Of a DNA stretch of 64,000 bases, positions 53,460 to 61,766 are shown piece after piece. A program made the translations under genes and the position numbers. The notes beneath the pieces were generated by a model. That model searched no databases, was not told the origin of the DNA, and saw only the letters and a program-made list of their open reading frames with translations. Each line of letters starts with the position of its first letter. The first letter of the stretch is position 1. The DNA is from Sciscionella marina DSM 45152 (GTDB lineage Bacteria > Actinomycetota > Actinomycetes > Mycobacteriales > Pseudonocardiaceae): assembly GCF_000379465.1 (NCBI RefSeq), contig NZ_KB905380.1, positions 124,001 to 188,000 on the forward strand, written 5' to 3'.

Positions 53460-54464
53460 CTACACGGTGGCGATCGGGGTCACCGGCGAGCCGACCGCTC
53501 CGGGCAGGTTCAGCGGTGGCGCGGTGAGCAGGAACCGGGACCGTCCCCGCTCCCGCAGCCACGCGCCGAGCTCGGTGAGATACCACAGCTCGCCGAGCGG
53601 AATGCCGAGTTTGAACAGGCAGTGCGCGTGCAGCGGAAGGGCGTGCTCCGCCCCGGAAGGCGGCGCCATACTGAAGGCTTCGACAGCATGGTTGTCCGCC
53701 GCGATCGCCGAGACTCCGCTGTCTGTGATCCACTGCAGCAGACGCTCGTCCCGGCTGTCGAGCACCGCGCAGCTGGTGTCCAGCCTCTCCTGAGTGAGCT
53801 CCGCACCGAGTTCGAGGACGACCTCCGCCAGACCGGTGTACAGACACAGGATGTCCCCGGTTTCCACGGTGACGTTCTGGGCTTCCATGATCTCGGTCAG
53901 CTGTTCGTAGCCGACCGCGACCCGTTCCCTGCCGTACACCCGTTCCAGATCGAGAAGCACACCACGGCCCTGCACCCCGGTCGCGGCCATGGTCTCGATC
54001 CCGAGCGCATCGGCATGCGGGCGCACCGAACCCGCCGGGTCGCCGATGACGTGCTCTCCACCCCGGTGGCCGTTGTAGTAGGCGACGACCGGCTCACCGG
54101 TCCCGTCCAAGTCGAACATGGATCCGGCGTGCGCGAAGGAATCCCACTGCGTGGAGTACTGCAGATGGATGGTGGCCAGGTCATCGCTGACCACATCCGG
54201 GACCGTGGGCAGGAAATGGTTGTTGTGCCCCAGGACGGTGCTGGCCAGTTCCGGTGGCTTGCGGGGACCGCGGGCGTACTCCCCCTGCGGGAAATCCAGC
54301 GGCAGGCTCAGCGGAAACGCGATTCCCTCGCGGACCTCCGCGGCCGCGGCACGGCGGCGCTGCGCGGTGATCAGGTTGAGGCGGCCGATTTCGTCGTCCG
54401 CACCGAATTCTCCCCAGTTCGAGCCCTCCGGGCGGTTCTTCCGACGCTGCATGAGATCGATCAT
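53460..54464 (-). CDS. Cyclase-family protein (kynurenine formamidase-like)
   Basis: A 334-residue member of the cyclase family (PF04199-type). Metal residues are visible in QYSTQWDSFAHAG, where D-x-F-x-H replaces the usual T-H-x-D-x-x-x-H, and DNHAVEAF near the end. The family includes isatin hydrolase, kynurenine formamidase and related amide or lactam hydrolases. Start ATG 54464 or 54452. Divergent from an HxlR regulator. The substrate is unknown; a lactam or formamide is likely. Confidence 0.85.
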   Translation of the reverse strand: MIDLMQRRKNRPEGSNWGEFGADDEIGRLNLITAQRRRAAAAEVREGIAFPLSLPLDFPQGEYARGPRKPPELASTVLGHNNHFLPTVPDVVSDDLATIHLQYSTQWDSFAHAGSMFDLDGTGEPVVAYYNGHRGGEHVIGDPAGSVRPHADALGIETMAATGVQGRGVLLDLERVYGRERVAVGYEQLTEIMEAQNVTVETGDILCLYTGLAEVVLELGAELTQERLDTSCAVLDSRDERLLQWITDSGVSAIAADNHAVEAFSMAPPSGAEHALPLHAHCLFKLGIPLGELWYLTELGAWLRERGRSRFLLTAPPLNLPGAVGSPVTPIATV

Positions 54465-54490
54465 GCCCGCACCGGTATCGCTTGTGAAGT

Positions 54491-54517
54491 AGGCACCTTT
54501 CCGATATATAGGTACCT
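54491..54517. promoter_or_regulatory. HxlR operator candidate
   Basis: AGGCACC (54491-54497) faces GGTACCT (54511-54517) across 13 bases with one mismatch, between the divergent cyclase and HxlR starts. It ends one base before the HxlR ATG, so binding would block that gene too. Confidence 0.5.
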
Positions 54518-54518
54518 G

Positions 54519-54902
54519 ATGGATACCGACCTCGAGTACCGGTACGCAAAGGACTGTCCCTCGCGCACCGTGGTGGATGTGCTGGCGAACAAATGGTCGC
54601 TCTACATCCTCGGCCTGCTCCGGCGCCACGACCGCCCGCTGCGGTTCACCGAACTGCGCCGCCGCGTCGAGGGCGTGACCCAGAAATCGCTCACCCAGGC
54701 GCTGCGCAACCTCGAACGCGATGGCCTGGTCAGCCGCACCGTCTACCCCACCATCCCGCCGCACGTGGAGTACGCCCTGACCGAGCTCGGCGTCGAGGCG
54801 GGCGTCCTCACCGCCGCGATCGCCGACTGGTCCCAGGCCAACGTGTCCCGGGTGCTCGCGGCCCGCTCGGCCTACGACGACCGGCAGACCGCGACTGCCT
54901 AG
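54519..54902 (+). CDS. HxlR-family regulator
   Basis: A 127-residue winged-helix protein. CPSRTVVDVLANKWSLYILGLL and RFTELRRRVEGVTQKSLTQAL are the HxlR signature, with Cys13 at the position of the redox-sensing Cys of YodB/HypR-type members. It may sense electrophiles such as quinones, or the substrate of the cyclase. The ATG at 54519 starts MDTDLEYRYAKDC. Confidence 0.9.
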   Translation: MDTDLEYRYAKDCPSRTVVDVLANKWSLYILGLLRRHDRPLRFTELRRRVEGVTQKSLTQALRNLERDGLVSRTVYPTIPPHVEYALTELGVEAGVLTAAIADWSQANVSRVLAARSAYDDRQTATA

Positions 54903-54961
54903 CCGTCGTCACCAGGTCGTCGTCACCGGGCTGTCCTCGACGGCTCGCGCCAGGTTGGTGT

Positions 54962-55816
54962 TCACCGCGCGCGGCAGGTTCTGAGGTAGCTGAGGAACGA
55001 GGCCTGCAGGCCGGTCACGTGCGTTTCGCGCAGGACCGCGCTGGTGACGGCCACGCCGCGGGAGGCGAGGCGGTGCAGGACGGTGGCCGCGTTCTTCGCG
55101 AGGTTTTGGTAGACGGCCAGGTCTCCGAGCAGCTCCCGCTCGTTGAGGGTCACGTGCAACGTGGCGGCAGGCCGACGCTCGCCCATCTCCTGGAGCTGGG
55201 CGAAGATCTGACTGTCCGCACTGGCAACGCCGGGGCTGCCCGCTCCGATGCTCTCGAAGAGCGTGCAGCCGGTGAGCCAGGTGTAGAGACCGAAGAGTCC
55301 GCCGTAGGAGTAGCCGAAAAGGCCGTGCCCGCTCGTAGCCGTGCCGTAGTCGCGTTCGATCCGCGGGTGCAGTTCCGCGGTGAGGAAGCTCAGGAACGCA
55401 TCGGCGCGGGTGTCGCGTAGTTCGGCGAGGTAGGCATCGGCTTCCGCACGTTTCCTCCCGCCCGCTTGGACTCCCCTCTCCACGGCGGCGACGAGTTCCT
55501 CGGCGATGGGTTCGCCGGGCGGCACCAGATCCCTGTTGCGCAGCCGATCCCAGTGCCGTGCTTCCTCGCCCGCGTAGCCCACACTGACTTGGATGTAGGG
55601 CTTGATCTGCTGCATGGGATCCGCCTGGGTGACGATGAGCGGAGCTGTCATACCGACGGCCCAGTTGCCGTCGAGGACGTACACGACAGGATTGTGCGTC
55701 GTAGCGGGGTCGTAGCCCGGCGGCATGGTGACCCAGACGCCGTAGTCGTGCCCACCGCCCGAACGCATCTCGAAGTAGTCGGTGTCGGCGAGGCAGCCGT
55801 GCCACATGGTGCTCAT
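54962..55816 (-). CDS. Alpha/beta hydrolase (esterase-D/IroE-like)
   Basis: A 284-residue putative esterase. VVYVLDGNWAVGMTAPL leads into the fold; the nucleophile elbow is FGYSYGGLFG with Ser170, and RETHVTG near residue 266 likely holds the catalytic His. It resembles enzymes hydrolysing siderophore trilactones or other esters but lacks a signal peptide. The ATG at 55816 overlaps the amidohydrolase stop by four bases. The two act together on an ester- and amide-containing compound, by inference. Confidence 0.85.
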   Translation of the reverse strand: MSTMWHGCLADTDYFEMRSGGGHDYGVWVTMPPGYDPATTHNPVVYVLDGNWAVGMTAPLIVTQADPMQQIKPYIQVSVGYAGEEARHWDRLRNRDLVPPGEPIAEELVAAVERGVQAGGRKRAEADAYLAELRDTRADAFLSFLTAELHPRIERDYGTATSGHGLFGYSYGGLFGLYTWLTGCTLFESIGAGSPGVASADSQIFAQLQEMGERRPAATLHVTLNERELLGDLAVYQNLAKNAATVLHRLASRGVAVTSAVLRETHVTGLQASFLSYLRTCRAR

Positions 55817-57039
55817 CGGAGGTCCTGCACAACACGTCCGGCTTGGACGACGAGTACGGCATTCGCGGGATCGGCGAAGAGCTCCGGGTCTTCGAGCGGG
55901 CTGCCGTTCCAGAGCACGAGGTCTGCCTGCATGCCGGGGGCGATGACCCCTACCCGATCTGCCAGGCCGAGGATCCCGGCGTTGGTCTTCGTGGCCGCCA
56001 CGAGCGCTTCCATCGGCGTCTCGAGCGCCGCTCGCACCGTGAGCTCTTCTCCTCGACGGTGCTGAGCCGGACCGATGAGGTCGGAACCAAGCCCGATCCG
56101 AACTCCGGCCTCCTTGGCGACAGCGAGCGCCTCGGTCATCCGTTCACGAACCCCCATCACCCGGTCACGGGTCGGCTCGCCGAGGCCGGCTCCTGCGGTG
56201 TCGTACAGCAGTTGCTCGACGACAGTGAACGTGGGCACCAGGGCAACCTCGTGAGTGGCCATCAGCGTGGCCGTGGACTCATCGAGGTCGGTGCCGTGCT
56301 CGACACAGCGCACCCCGGCCGCGACCGCGTTCCGGATGCCTTCGTTGTTGTGGGCGTGCACCGTCACATAGGTGCCCCGCGCCGCGGCTTCTTGCACAGC
56401 GACGGCGATCTCGTCCACGGTGAACTGAGTGTCGGTCAGCCGGTCGTGAGCGCCGACCACTCCGCCGGTCACACAGAGCTTCAGGAAGCAGGCTCCGCGA
56501 CGGAACGCCTCGCGCACATTGGCGCGCAGCTCGTCCGCATTGCCCGCCATCATCGACAGGGCACACAGGCCCGGAATGTGATGGCTGCTCCATAGTTCGG
56601 TGGGTTCCCAGTCGGCTCCGTAATAGCCGTGTCCGCCGGTCTGGCACTGCACAGGTCCGCACGACAGCACGCGCGGTCCCCTGACCTTGCCCTTCGCGAT
56701 CGTGGCGACGACACCGCCGTCGATCCCACCGGTGTCCCGAACGGTCGTGAAACCGGCGTCGAGCGTCGCGCCCGCCGTGCCGAAGATGTCCGCCGCGATC
56801 TCCGCGGCACTGATCCGAAACGAGAACTGCTGCTGGATGGGGCTCGACAAACCCAGGTGCACGTGCGCGTCGATCAGGCCGGGAGTCATCGTCAGTCCTC
56901 CGGCATCCAGACGCTCGCCGGGCGCGCTTGATCCGCCAAGCCGGTCGATATGCCCGTCTTCGACGGTGACGTCGGCCTCGACAGGGTCGCGACCCGAACC
57001 GTCGAGGACCGCCGCGCCGACTAGCTGAAGGCGTCCCAC
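55813..57039 (-). CDS. Amidohydrolase (imidazolonepropionase/ochratoxinase-like)
   Basis: A 408-residue TIM-barrel metal hydrolase. The full binuclear set is visible: H59xH61 (IDAHVHLGL), carboxylatable Lys187 (CFLKLCVTGG), His228 or His230 (VTVHAHNNEG), His248 (CVEHGTD) and Asp320 (GLGSDLI). The closest groups are Xaa-Pro/Xaa-Arg dipeptidases and ochratoxin-cleaving amidases of the M38 type. GTG start at 57039 with GGAG upstream. Divergent from the TetR gene. Substrate unknown. Confidence 0.88.
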   Translation of the reverse strand: MGRLQLVGAAVLDGSGRDPVEADVTVEDGHIDRLGGSSAPGERLDAGGLTMTPGLIDAHVHLGLSSPIQQQFSFRISAAEIAADIFGTAGATLDAGFTTVRDTGGIDGGVVATIAKGKVRGPRVLSCGPVQCQTGGHGYYGADWEPTELWSSHHIPGLCALSMMAGNADELRANVREAFRRGACFLKLCVTGGVVGAHDRLTDTQFTVDEIAVAVQEAAARGTYVTVHAHNNEGIRNAVAAGVRCVEHGTDLDESTATLMATHEVALVPTFTVVEQLLYDTAGAGLGEPTRDRVMGVRERMTEALAVAKEAGVRIGLGSDLIGPAQHRRGEELTVRAALETPMEALVAATKTNAGILGLADRVGVIAPGMQADLVLWNGSPLEDPELFADPANAVLVVQAGRVVQDLR

Positions 57040-57098
57040 GAGTCACTCCCTCCATCTGCGAGCCGACTGCGACCATGTGAAGCAGCACGGCACCGATC

Positions 57099-57113
57099 TT
57101 ATCCAATGGATAA
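57099..57113. promoter_or_regulatory. TetR operator overlapping the promoter of the amidohydrolase/TetR divergon
   Basis: TTATCCA-A-TGGATAA is a perfect 15-base palindrome ending three bases before the TetR GTG start and 60 bases upstream of the amidohydrolase start. Confidence 0.7.
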
Positions 57114-57116
57114 ACT

Positions 57117-57710
57117 GTGGGAGTGATCTTGTCAAGCACGGAACGCAAAGGCGAGGCACGCGAGCGGCTGCTGTCCCGGCTCCTCGACGCCTTCGGCGAG
57201 GATCTCCCCGCACCGGAGGTGTCACTCCGCGAGATCGCCGCCCGGACCCAAACCAGCCACGCCCTCCTGCGATACCACTTCGGGTCACTCCCGGGCGTCT
57301 TGGCGGCGATGCTCGAGGCACAGCGATCCCGGGACAACGAGGCGCTTTTCGAAGCCGCCCGCCACGGCACCTTCGACGACCTCGTCGTGGCGATCTGGCG
57401 GTCCTACACTCGCCCGGAACAGCTCTCGCGTGCCCGCGGCTTCTTTCACGTCATAGGACTGGCCACGTACCGCCCGGACGATTTTCGTGCATTCATCGAC
57501 TCGCTCGACGATCTGACCACGATGCTGGCTTCGCTTGCGGAACGCGAAGGACTCGACAGCAACGAAGCGCTGACCACGGCAACCGTCACCATCGCCGCGA
57601 TTCGTGGTCTGCTCCTCCAGGAAGTTCTGACTCCGGCAGTAGTCCATTCGGAGGAGATGATCGCCTTGATCCTGCGCATGAGCAAGGGCCGATCACGTCC
57701 GAGGCCTTGA
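57117..57710 (+). CDS. TetR-family regulator
   Basis: A 197-residue regulator. Helix-turn-helix at about residues 12-55 (VSLREIAARTQTSHALLRYH, where LLRYHFGS is the recognition end). The GTG at 57117 is taken as start; GTG 57123 is in frame and would drop two residues. Neither has a clear ribosome site, and the operator abuts the start, so the message may be leaderless or have a very short leader. It likely represses the esterase/amidohydrolase operon and itself. Confidence 0.85.
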   Translation: MGVILSSTERKGEARERLLSRLLDAFGEDLPAPEVSLREIAARTQTSHALLRYHFGSLPGVLAAMLEAQRSRDNEALFEAARHGTFDDLVVAIWRSYTRPEQLSRARGFFHVIGLATYRPDDFRAFIDSLDDLTTMLASLAEREGLDSNEALTTATVTIAAIRGLLLQEVLTPAVVHSEEMIALILRMSKGRSRPRP

Positions 57711-57712
57711 GC

Positions 57713-57778
57713 ATGTGGTACTGCAACGACGGGACATGCGAGACGAGACGAGACGTGCCGGTAGACTGTCCGTGGTGA
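57713..57778 (+). CDS. Possible 21-residue Cys-rich small ORF
   Basis: ATG at 57713 to TGA at 57778 encodes a 21-residue peptide beginning MWYCNDGTCETRR with a third Cys near the C terminus (VDCPW). It lies two bases after the TetR stop and 48 bases before the toxin gene. No strong ribosome site. It could be a leader peptide or chance. Confidence 0.15.
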   Translation: MWYCNDGTCETRRDVPVDCPW

Positions 57779-57825
57779 CGAGGTGCGGGGTGACGTCCGC
57801 GACGTCGATGTGGTGAAGAGGGGCA

Positions 57826-58902
57826 ATGGTGGCGAAACACGGCCATGGTGGCGGGCAGTCCTCCGGTCACGGTTCCACTTCCCCGGGGCACTCCACTGAT
57901 TCCGGGCATTCGGGGCACGGGTCCTCCGGGCACGGATCCTCGGGGAGCGGTTCCGGTTCGACTGGCAAGCCCGGCAACGGGTTCAGTGCCGATGTGTCCG
58001 CATTGGACTCGATGAAATCCAAGCTCGGCGGCCTGGGCGACAAACTGACCGGGCACGCTTCCTCGGTCGGTTCGGCGCACCCGGGAGGCGGGGCGTTCGG
58101 GGTCGTCGGCGAAGCGCTGTCCGGCAAGCTCGGCGGGGTGCTCTCCTCGGTGGAGAAGGGCATCGGCAACATCGCGAACAGCGCACACGGTGCCGGTGGC
58201 AAGGTGGGCAAGACCGCCGAATCGATGCGGCACAACGAACACACCAACAAGGGACTGTTCGACTCGCTCGACACCCGGGGCGGTTCCCGCGGGCACTCAC
58301 CGACCGGCACACGGCCCGGCTCGCCGTCGAATCCGGACGGCAGGCCGAACAGGCCACCTCGCCCCGCGCCTGCCGGGGCATCGCAACCACAACCACAACC
58401 ACCCGGCTTACTGATGCACGGATCGAGCGCCCCGCCGGAAACGATCTTCCAGAGCGGTCTGTCCTCCTCGGCGAGGCTGTCCGGGGCACCACCCCATTAC
58501 AACCTCCCCGCCCATGTGCACAACGCGAACGGCAGCGGATTCGTGTCCACCACGGGAAACCCGCACGTCGCCCATCAGTTCATCCGGCAGACCCACCAGA
58601 CGGTCAACGTCAACGGCACCACCTACACGGGGCGGGAAGGCTACGTCTACTGGGTGCGGCCCTCCCCCGACATGATCCACGTTCCCTCCCAGTCCCTGCC
58701 CCAATCCCTCGACCGGTTCCACTACCAGGACGAGTGGGCGGGCCTCGATCACATTCCCCCGGATCGCATCCACGGGGCGAGCCACGTCACCGGCTACTAC
58801 AACCCGGTTCCCGACGGACAAGGTGGCGTCAAACTCGATATGGCACCCGGTTCCGGATTCAAGTCGACCTGGCACGCCAACCCGAACTACCGGGAGCATT
58901 GA
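57826..58902 (+). CDS. Polymorphic toxin candidate with ADP-ribosyltransferase-like C-terminal domain
   Basis: A 358-residue protein in three parts. Residues 1-50 are Gly/Ser/His-rich low complexity. Residues about 52-150 (FSADVSALDSMKSKLGGLGD and following) look like a helical ESX/WXG-type secretion domain. After a Pro-rich linker (160-193), residues about 194-320 resemble the pertussis/cholera toxin ART fold: LLMHGSSAPPETIFQSGL, then GFVSTTGNPHVAHQF (STS-like strand, Ser241), then QDEWAGLDHIPPDRIHGA with Gln301-x-Glu303. The usual catalytic Arg (LYRxDSRPP) is His198. The start has AAGAGGGG upstream. The domain call is by motif recognition only. Confidence 0.65.
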   Translation: MVAKHGHGGGQSSGHGSTSPGHSTDSGHSGHGSSGHGSSGSGSGSTGKPGNGFSADVSALDSMKSKLGGLGDKLTGHASSVGSAHPGGGAFGVVGEALSGKLGGVLSSVEKGIGNIANSAHGAGGKVGKTAESMRHNEHTNKGLFDSLDTRGGSRGHSPTGTRPGSPSNPDGRPNRPPRPAPAGASQPQPQPPGLLMHGSSAPPETIFQSGLSSSARLSGAPPHYNLPAHVHNANGSGFVSTTGNPHVAHQFIRQTHQTVNVNGTTYTGREGYVYWVRPSPDMIHVPSQSLPQSLDRFHYQDEWAGLDHIPPDRIHGASHVTGYYNPVPDGQGGVKLDMAPGSGFKSTWHANPNYREH

Positions 58903-59450
58903 TGAGCACCCCTGGACCCATCACCCCGGCCATGCGCGCCGAAGCCCGCCGTCATCCGGGCGGCTGGGTGTACGCCGTCGATCCCGCATTCTCCGGCACC
59001 GAGGAGGTTCCCGGTTCGGCCATCGTCGGGGCCTACCGCGTCGGCGAGGACGGCGAGCTCACCGAGGAATTCCTCCCCAATGAGCATTACCGGCCGACAC
59101 TACGCGGTCTCGGCGTACCCCCACCGGGCAACGAGCTCGAAGCCGTCCTCCAGGACGCCGTGACCGGAAACGCCGACGAGCAGCGCGTCCGCCAGATGCT
59201 GCTCGAAGCCACGGTCATCGCCCCCGTCCGGCCGGGCACCACGGAGATCGCGCTCTTCGACGAGGGCTCCGACCGGGAGGTGCTGCACGTGTTCAGTTCC
59301 CGCGGACAGCTGCCCTCCAGCGAACTGTCCTGGCTCAGCTTCCCGGTCCGTGCCTTGCTCCCCGCCCTACGGGAGCGCTACCTCGTGGTCAATCCGCACA
59401 GCCGGTTCGGACTGCGCCTGCCCGGCGAGAAACTGACGCTCCCGGACTAG
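58902..59450 (+). CDS. SseB-like / type VII secretion-associated protein, probable immunity partner
   Basis: A 182-residue soluble protein. MRAEARRHPGGWVYAVDPAF followed by GSAIVGAYRVGEDGELTEEF and PNEHYRPTLRGLG resembles an actinobacterial SseB-like or T7SS-associated family; the second half (about 95-175) has the SseB-like FSSRGQLP region. The ATG overlaps the toxin stop as TGATG, so toxin and partner are coupled, the usual arrangement of effector and immunity gene. The immunity role is inferred from this position. The stop shares CTAG with the convergent LysR gene. Confidence 0.65.
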   Translation: MSTPGPITPAMRAEARRHPGGWVYAVDPAFSGTEEVPGSAIVGAYRVGEDGELTEEFLPNEHYRPTLRGLGVPPPGNELEAVLQDAVTGNADEQRVRQMLLEATVIAPVRPGTTEIALFDEGSDREVLHVFSSRGQLPSSELSWLSFPVRALLPALRERYLVVNPHSRFGLRLPGEKLTLPD

Positions 59451-60388
59451 GATCCCGAGCTCGCCCGGGCCCAGGACGGACGCCAGATGTCCCCGGAAAG
59501 CGTTGCCAGGCTTCGGAAATGGTCGATCACCGGCCGGATTCCGGGGTGTGGATCCGGTTCCCGGAAGATGATCGAGACCGGATAGGCGATCGTCGGGTTC
59601 GTGACCGGAATCCGGCGCAGGCCGTGGTTCGCCGGCCAGATGAGCCGATCGCGCGCACCGGTGAGGGTGGCCACCTCCGCGGAATCCGCGAGCGTGTCGA
59701 GCAGCGGTTCGACACCGAAATTCGGTCCGGTCCCGTCGATGCGCAGTTCCAGGTCCCTGGCGAGTTCCGCGTAGAACTCGCCCCATTCGCTGCGCGGTGC
59801 GATGCCGGGCACCCAGATCCGGTGCCCGCGCAGCTGCTCCGGGGTCAGCGTGCGCACCGGGAACAACGGATGTTTCGGACCCACGAGGAGTTCCATCGGG
59901 AAATCGAGCAGGTGGAGCATCCGCACCTCGGCAGGCAGCGTCTGCAGGTCGGTGACCGTCCGAAAGGAAGCGTCCACCTCGCCGGCCCGTACCGCGGCGA
60001 CCGCCTGCTGCGGGTCATCGACTTTCAGCACCACCACGTCCAGCTCGGTCCCGGGATGCGCGCCCCAGTACTCGTGCAGCACGACCGCCTGGCCGAGCCG
60101 GTAGCCGAGCACATCGATGCGCGGTGCCCTGGACTCCGGCCGGATCGCGCTGCCGGCCCGCTCGACGGCGGTGACAATGCCGCGCGCGTGTGCGAGAAAC
60201 GCCTGCCCGTCGAGCGTCGGCTCGACCCCGCGCGCGGTGCGGGCGAACAGGCGCACACCGAGCTCCCGTTCCAGGGCGGCGATCCGCTTCGACACCGCCT
60301 GCTGGGTGATCCCCAGCTCATCGGCGGCCTGTTGCAGCTGCCCGCGCTCGGCCGCGAGCACGAACGACCGCACCGCCTTGGTATCCAC
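59447..60388 (-). CDS. LysR-family regulator
   Basis: A 313-residue LysR protein with helix-turn-helix at about 3-60 (LQQAADELGITQQAVSKRIA) and effector domain at about 88-295. The start is GTG 60388. Divergent from an MFS exporter gene, its likely target. No clear T-N11-A site was picked out in the 112-base gap. Confidence 0.9.
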   Translation of the reverse strand: MDTKAVRSFVLAAERGQLQQAADELGITQQAVSKRIAALERELGVRLFARTARGVEPTLDGQAFLAHARGIVTAVERAGSAIRPESRAPRIDVLGYRLGQAVVLHEYWGAHPGTELDVVVLKVDDPQQAVAAVRAGEVDASFRTVTDLQTLPAEVRMLHLLDFPMELLVGPKHPLFPVRTLTPEQLRGHRIWVPGIAPRSEWGEFYAELARDLELRIDGTGPNFGVEPLLDTLADSAEVATLTGARDRLIWPANHGLRRIPVTNPTIAYPVSIIFREPDPHPGIRPVIDHFRSLATLSGDIWRPSWARASSGS

Positions 60389-60500
60389 CGGTCCAGCATA
60401 GGCGGGCCCAACCGATCGTTGTGGCTCGCCGGGAACCGGTTGTTTGAATACGCCTGCGGGCCGCTGCTTTGCTTCGGGAGCCCCGACCAGAAGGAGAGCT

Positions 60501-61739
60501 GTGCGGATCGAACCGAGGGCCGGATTCGTCCGGCTGTGGTCGGCCTATGCGGTGAGCACCTACGGCACCTGGATCGCCTTCGGCGCGTTCCCGCTCATCG
60601 CGGTCCGGGTGCTGCACTCCCCAACCTTCGGCGTCGCACTGCTCGAATCGGCCGGACCGGCCGTCGCGGCGGTCGTCGCGCTCGGCCTCGGACCGTGGAT
60701 CGAACACCGCGCCAAACGACCGGTGATGATCGCGATGGATCTGCTCCGGTTCCTCGCGATGGCCGGCGTTCCGCTCGCGTACCTGTGCGGTTTCCTGAGC
60801 TACGGCCAGCTGCTGGCGGTCTCGGTCGTCTCCGGGACCGCGGGCATCGCGTTCACCGCCGCGTCCGGTGCCTACCTGAAACACCTGGTGCGCGAGGAGC
60901 ACCTACTCGCCGCGAACGGCAGGTTCGAGGCCACGATGTGGAGCGCGACCGCGGTCGGCCCACCGCTGGGCGGTGCGCTCATCGGGATGCTCGGCCCGGT
61001 CGTCACCATCGCCGCGGACGCGGTCAGCTACCTGTTGTCCGCGCTCGGGGTGCTCCGCATCCGGGGCACCGACATCGCGGCACTGCGGGAACCGAACGGC
61101 AGCCGGAACCCGGACAGCGAGCACCGGATGGCCGAGCTGCTCGCCGGCTGGCGGTTCATCCTCGGCGACCCGTTCCTGCGGCGGCTGTTCCTCAACTCCG
61201 TGACGGTCAGCGGCCTGATCATGGCCACTCAGCCGACACTGACCGTGCTACTCCTCGGCCGGTACCACTTCCCCGCCTGGCAGTACGGCCTCGCGTTCGG
61301 TCTGCCCGCGGCCGGTGGTTTACTCGGCGCCCGGTTGTCCGCGCGCCTGGTCGCCCGCTACGGCCGCGGCCGGGTCCTGCTGGTGACCGGCTGGCTGCGC
61401 TCGCTGTTCCCGATCGGCCTCGCGTTCACCGGGCCCGGCATCCCGGGACTGGTCACGGTGATCCTCGTGGAGGGCCTGCTGATCACCTGCATGGGCATCT
61501 TCACCCCCAGCTACACGACCGAACGGCTGCAGCGCACGCCCGCCGATCGCACCGCGCGGGTCCTCGCCAGCTGGAGTGTGAGCGGCAAGCTCAGCCAGGC
61601 GGGGCTCATGGCCGTCTGGGGCGAGCTCGCGACACTCACCAGTGCGCGCACCGCGATCATCGCCTCCGGGGTGCTGCTGCTCGCCACTCCGCTGCTGCTG
61701 CCGAGAAAACAAGAACGCACCGAACCCGCCCCGGTCTGA
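60501..61739 (+). CDS. MFS transporter (drug-efflux type)
   Basis: A 412-residue carrier with about 12 helices. The N-terminal GFVRLWSAYAVSTYGTWIAFGA with AVRVLHSP, and GLGPWIEHRAKRPVMIAMDLLRF between helices 2 and 3, resemble the enterobactin/macrolide exporter-like MFS group. The GTG at 60501 follows AAGGAG. Probably exports a toxic compound sensed by the LysR regulator. Confidence 0.88.
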   Translation: MRIEPRAGFVRLWSAYAVSTYGTWIAFGAFPLIAVRVLHSPTFGVALLESAGPAVAAVVALGLGPWIEHRAKRPVMIAMDLLRFLAMAGVPLAYLCGFLSYGQLLAVSVVSGTAGIAFTAASGAYLKHLVREEHLLAANGRFEATMWSATAVGPPLGGALIGMLGPVVTIAADAVSYLLSALGVLRIRGTDIAALREPNGSRNPDSEHRMAELLAGWRFILGDPFLRRLFLNSVTVSGLIMATQPTLTVLLLGRYHFPAWQYGLAFGLPAAGGLLGARLSARLVARYGRGRVLLVTGWLRSLFPIGLAFTGPGIPGLVTVILVEGLLITCMGIFTPSYTTERLQRTPADRTARVLASWSVSGKLSQAGLMAVWGELATLTSARTAIIASGVLLLATPLLLPRKQERTEPAPV

Positions 61740-61766
61740 CCAGGGCCCGGAACACCCGGGCGCTGA

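Noticed and set aside
57740-57757. Tandem GACGA-like repeats near the toxin gene, considered as an attachment site or small array
   Set aside because: Only two or three very short units with no partner copy elsewhere in the window; consistent with chance in GC-rich sequence.
57846-57974. Gly/Ser/His repeats at the toxin N terminus considered as an internal DNA repeat or CRISPR-like array
   Set aside because: The periodicity is irregular and is explained by low-complexity coding sequence.
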